Part shown: in pieces, positions 60,932 to 64,000 of the stretch
Position numbering within the stretch: the stretch's first letter is position 1
How the letters are laid out: every line of letters begins with the position of its first letter
Assembly (NCBI GenBank): GCA_965112735.1
Contig: OZ218957.1
Location: 992,001-1,056,000, forward strand
Reading direction: 5' to 3'
DNA length: 64,000 nt
From: Phaeosaccion multiseriatum
Taxonomy: Eukaryota > Ochrophyta, other classes
Notes under the pieces: generated by a model
Databases searched by the model: none
Told to the model about the DNA's origin: nothing
What the model saw: the letters and a program-made list of their open reading frames with translations, nothing else
Translations under genes and position numbers: made by a program

Positions 60932-61690
60932 TCAGAGGGAAGCTTAAGAGGGGAAAAAATGAGAGCTCCAAGGGCCCCACAACGGAAGGCCAACACACTG
61001 AAACTTAGAACTGCTTCTGACACGATCCACCCCCCCCCCAGAGTGAGCCGGCCTTGACGGCTACCGCCGGCGATTCGTAGCGTACGGTGAGAGCGCTTGA
61101 GGAAGACGGCAGTAGAAAGCTTCACATTCTTATTATGTACATGTTGGATGAAATCGTTCTCGCGAATCAATCCTGTAGACGCCGCAGCGGGGCTGCGTTC
61201 GACCCCTGACACGCTATCCGCTAACGCTATCGCCGGCGCCAGCCGGCACGCTATCCGCTATCTCCGGCGCGCTATCCGCTATCGCCGGCGCAGCCGGCTC
61301 GCTATCCGCTATCGCCGGCGCGCAGCCGGCTCGCTATCCGCTATCGCCGGCGCGCAGCCGGCTCGCTATCCGCTATCGCCAGCGTCAGCTGCTACCGCAC
61401 CGGGGGGGGGGGGGGGGGAGAGCTGACGCCAGCCGGCGCGCTATCCGCTATCGGCCGGCGCCAGCCGGCACGCTATCCGCTATCGGCCGGCGCCAGCCGG
61501 CACGCTATCCGCTATTGGCCGGCGGCCGATAGCGCGCTATCGGGCCCGCCGGGGCGCGATAGCGTGTCAGGGGTCGACTGCGTAAGTACTCTTTGTGTTT
61601 GTGCCTCTTTGCCCTCTCCTGGACTGCATCGCGGCCCACACACACGCGCGCCTCTCCCTTGCTCCGTCCCTGCTGCCTATCGTGTCTTCC
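60932..61690. other. helicase upstream region and MITE copy 2
   Basis: The helicase promoter should lie within 60932-61198. The rest is the element at 61199-61577 and a 113-bp stretch before the stop of the next gene. No other gene seen. Confidence 0.55.
61199..61577 (-). mobile_element. non-autonomous DNA transposon (MITE-like), copy 2, inverted relative to copy 1
   Basis: A 379-bp element with the same 20-bp terminal inverted repeats as copy 1. It is flanked by CTGCGT at 61193-61198 and 61578-61583, a perfect 6-bp duplication that differs from that of copy 1. The inner sequence matches the reverse complement of copy 1 closely. It differs by the number of GCTATCCGCTATCGCCGGCG subrepeats, the length of the homopolymer (G on this strand) and a changed segment near the right end. 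It begins 268 bp upstream of the helicase ATG and ends 113 bp from the stop of the next gene. Confidence 0.88.
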
Positions 61691-62965
61691 TCACAGGTGG
61701 CCGAGACTAATGGTATTCACGTAGGAAGCGTACAGGTACAGGCCCGCCCCAACGTACAGCAAAGGGTGGGCAATGACGCCCTTGACGGCGGTCCACTTAC
61801 CGCAGTCTCGGTCGGGCTCCTCCCCCTCTTGGACCCATCCGCCGGGGTCCTTTCCCTCTGCAGCCTGCCTGCCTCCTCCCGGTTCCCCGCTCAACGATGC
61901 CTCTTCTTCAGGTCGCTGCTGCCCTTCGGTCAGCGACTCTTCAGGAGCATCACTACCTCTACTGCTTCTTCTCAGGTACACGCTGTTCATGGACTCAGAG
62001 AGGTAGTCCACGTTGCGGCTGAGCCTGCGCTCTTCCTCGCCGAGGCCGTCATCGTCATCGTCATCTTCGTTGTCCTTTCCGAACACAAAGTCATACAAGA
62101 TTTCCCCATTTGGGTCCTCGTCTTGCGATTCATGACAAGCATCGCGACTTCGCCTTCTCACATGAGAAGCCACCTTCCTCACGCTCTTGAGGCTGCAGTG
62201 TAGTTGACTTCCGTTACTCATTTTTGCACTGCCCTCTGTTGCACTGCTCGTGACGCCGCCACTGCCGCCCAAGCTACCGCTGCTACTACTCCTGCTCCAA
62301 GTGCTGCTACTTATGGTGCTAGCGGTGCTGTCCGCACCGCTGCTGCCCTTTCTCTGCCGTGAGGCCGAATCCAACTCCCACTCCCGTCCCAGCGCTTGCA
62401 CTTGACTCCACGACGACAGTGGAACAGTACTCTCCGGCTCCTCCCCTATCGCCGCTGCTGTAATTTTCAGCGCCTGTAAGCGCGATATCCGAGGGGACCC
62501 TTTGCGGGGGCGTAGCTTCCTCCTCCGCTCTTCACGCTCCTCCCCCCAGACAGGGCCGCTCAGAGGAAAGTCCAAACTTGAGGCTGCTGATTCGTACCCG
62601 TCTTCCTCCTCCAGGGCCTCGTCATCTCCATCGCTCTCAGAGATCCACGTAACAAGGTCAGGGCCAGACTCCATCACATCAATACTCCTCTCCACCTCAT
62701 CCACCTCGTCCACGGCCTGCCGTGGTTGCCCCCAAGGGCTTCGGACTTTAGATGTCGCCACCGTGAGATGCAGGTGGGTCCGCACGCAGGTTCCGGCTGC
62801 GATGCACGCCCCACAAGATCCTCTATCAACGGGGCACGGCGCTACCACCCTCGTCCTTTCCTCCCTTTCTCCACAGATTTTATTCCCAACGGGGCCCGGA
62901 GGGTGATTTATTGACATACGGGAGGTGTCCCGCCGCCGGACTACACAGTTTCGTATATCCCTCAC
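61691..62965 (-). CDS. unknown Ser/Glu-rich protein with a C-terminal membrane anchor
   Basis: Not recognised. One open frame of 424 residues from ATG 62965; later ATGs at 62917 and 62674 are also possible, and the true start is doubtful because the next gene starts only 14 bp away on the other strand. Most of the protein is predicted disordered: acidic blocks (EALEEEDGYESAASS and EDDDDDDGLGEEE), a long Ser-rich stretch, and basic patches (REERRRKLRPRKGSPR). The last 30 residues contain a single hydrophobic segment (HPLLYVGAGLYLYASYV) followed by a short tail, the layout of a tail-anchored protein. No enzyme motif is visible. Confidence 0.62.
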   Translation of the reverse strand: MRDIRNCVVRRRDTSRMSINHPPGPVGNKICGEREERTRVVAPCPVDRGSCGACIAAGTCVRTHLHLTVATSKVRSPWGQPRQAVDEVDEVERSIDVMESGPDLVTWISESDGDDEALEEEDGYESAASSLDFPLSGPVWGEEREERRRKLRPRKGSPRISRLQALKITAAAIGEEPESTVPLSSWSQVQALGREWELDSASRQRKGSSGADSTASTISSSTWSRSSSSGSLGGSGGVTSSATEGSAKMSNGSQLHCSLKSVRKVASHVRRRSRDACHESQDEDPNGEILYDFVFGKDNEDDDDDDGLGEEERRLSRNVDYLSESMNSVYLRRSSRGSDAPEESLTEGQQRPEEEASLSGEPGGGRQAAEGKDPGGWVQEGEEPDRDCGKWTAVKGVIAHPLLYVGAGLYLYASYVNTISLGHL

Positions 62966-62979
62966 AGTGGGGGAGAGAA

Positions 62980-64000
62980 ATGGAGGGACGAGGAGACCAT
63001 TTCGCGGAAGAGGTGGACGCCATCGTCACAAAGCACACTGTCAAAAACGAGTCGGCGTTTAGCCGCAAGGTGATGAACTAAAAAGAGCAGGGAAGGGGTA
63101 GTCGCGAACAAGCCTCTCACTTTCCTTCCTTCCCTCCCTCTCTTACTGAAAGGCTGAGATTCTGCATGCTCGGGGGGATCCCAATGGAAACAAAACCTAT
63201 GGACGCTCGTGGTCGACTACTCTCCAGACCCGGCAAGCCGAGGCTTCTGCACGGAGAGAGAGAGAGCGGTACAACCTGAGTCCTGGGGGGGGGGGGCGCA
63301 TCGGCTTGGACTCGGTGGTGATTAACAACTGGGCCGCTAAAAAGTTTACCCCATTGGCACAGCAGCGTATGCCCCGGACATCCCACCTCGGCACTCCTGT
63401 GGATGAGCTCCGACTCCTCCCGCTCTGCAAGTGGAAGACGGGCGTTTGGAACAGAGGTGCGCTCTGCAACGTCTGCCTGCGCGCCACGGCGCCGGGGGGC
63501 GACCGTCTGGCCTGTCGGAGCTGCAATGTAGTGCTTCACAGGAGGTGCGCCTCGGGTGCAGGACCAACAGGTACAGTCGGTTGAACAGAGAAAGACAGGG
63601 TTCCTTTGTCTCCCCTCGTTTCACACACGCCTGCTACTACAGGTCCAGAGACTGTGTGGCTATGCGATGAATGCGAGACAGGATATACTACAGTGGAGGC
63701 CGAGAAGTTCAGGCGGGCCCAGGCCAGCGCGATGGAGCTAGAAAAGGAGGCAAGACCTAAGAAACACGCCACGAGCGAGTACATGGTGCCGCTGCTAATG
63801 CGGGTCTCTCTCTCTCTCTCTCTCTCTCTCCAATTCCAGGCCAATTACTCTATGATGGCGGACTTTCTAGCTTCAAGGAAGCTTGCCAAGCACCGCTTGG
63901 TCAAGAGGGCGGTTCTGTCGCTGCAAGCGTGGGCCCGGGGTCAGGCCGTCCGGCAGAGGCTCTTTCTAGAGGCGTTGTCTACCCTGCGGCCTTGGGCCTT
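62980..64000 (+). CDS. zinc-finger (PHD-like) and IQ-motif protein, partial at the right edge
   Basis: Not assigned to a named family. Exons 62980-63069, 63153-63570, 63643-63749 and 63840 onward join in phase; the gene runs off the window. After an N-terminal 145 residues without motifs comes a zinc-finger region: CNVC, CRSC, LHRRC and then, across an intron, WLCDEC. This C4-H-C3-like spacing suits a PHD finger. A charged helix (AEKFRRAQASAMELEKEA) leads to a basic segment with VLSLQAWARGQAVRQR, which fits the IQ calmodulin-binding pattern (IL)Qxxx(RK)Gxxx(RK). Intron 3 uses a GC donor (GAG|GCAAGA), needed for phase. A second IQ-like repeat may follow beyond the window. Confidence 0.68.

Overview
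This is nuclear DNA of a unicellular eukaryote. Nearly every gene is split by many short GT-AG introns, and the exons are confirmed by codon phase and by family motifs running across the junctions. Gene content is entirely eukaryotic: ubiquitin-specific protease, EH-domain ATPase, Rab, Misato, BRAP2, KISH and SulP-STAS. The DNA is GC-rich and compact. Introns and short intergenic gaps are filled with purine/pyrimidine microsatellites such as (GGGA)n, (CT)n, (ACTC)n and (CA)n. A plant-type two-domain glyoxalase I and presequences of the signal-peptide plus A-F type suggest an alga with a complex plastid, for example a heterokont of eustigmatophyte kind. That assignment is inference; the sequence alone does not prove it.

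Layout: 1-3317 (-) VPS50/syndetin-like, running off the left edge; 3945-11507 (+) large ubiquitin-specific protease; 11753-13382 (+) ETF beta; 14189-15635 (-) small membrane EF-hand protein; 16407-17529 (+) coiled-coil protein; 18192-20034 (-) STK32/YANK-type kinase; 20419-21810 (+) nucleolin-like; 22024-23527 (-) glyoxalase I; 24171-25904 (+) folylpolyglutamate synthase; 26971-28889 (-) Rab GTPase; 29146-33538 (-) Misato; 34458-35288 (-) membrane protein with a duplicated ABM-like domain; 35558-39577 (+) BRAP2; 40595-41032 (-) KISH/TMEM167; 41323-46838 (+) EHD ATPase; 47632-48798 (+) unknown with 25-residue repeats; 49001-52590 (-) SulP-STAS transporter; 52770-54061 (+) VTT/DedA-family membrane protein; 54262-55546 (-) unknown; 56409-60931 (-) DEAD-box helicase; 61691-62965 (-) tail-anchored-type unknown; 62980 to the right edge (+) zinc-finger/IQ protein.

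Several genes act in membrane traffic: VPS50, Rab, EHD, KISH and, less certainly, the VTT protein. Three act around ubiquitin: the USP, BRAP2 and possibly the terminal zinc-finger protein. The rest are mainly mitochondrial or metabolic. There are no operons; genes alternate strands, with divergent gaps often of 180-640 bp.

The most notable non-genic feature is a pair of inverted, non-coding elements at 55883-56224 and 61199-61577. They have 20-bp terminal inverted repeats and different perfect 6-bp target-site duplications, and they flank the helicase gene. Other notable points are an excess of GC-AG introns (six of about 91 modelled), a coding exon consisting only of ATG in the KISH gene, and a shared leader repeat upstream of two neighbouring genes. 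I saw no tRNA, rRNA or CRISPR array.
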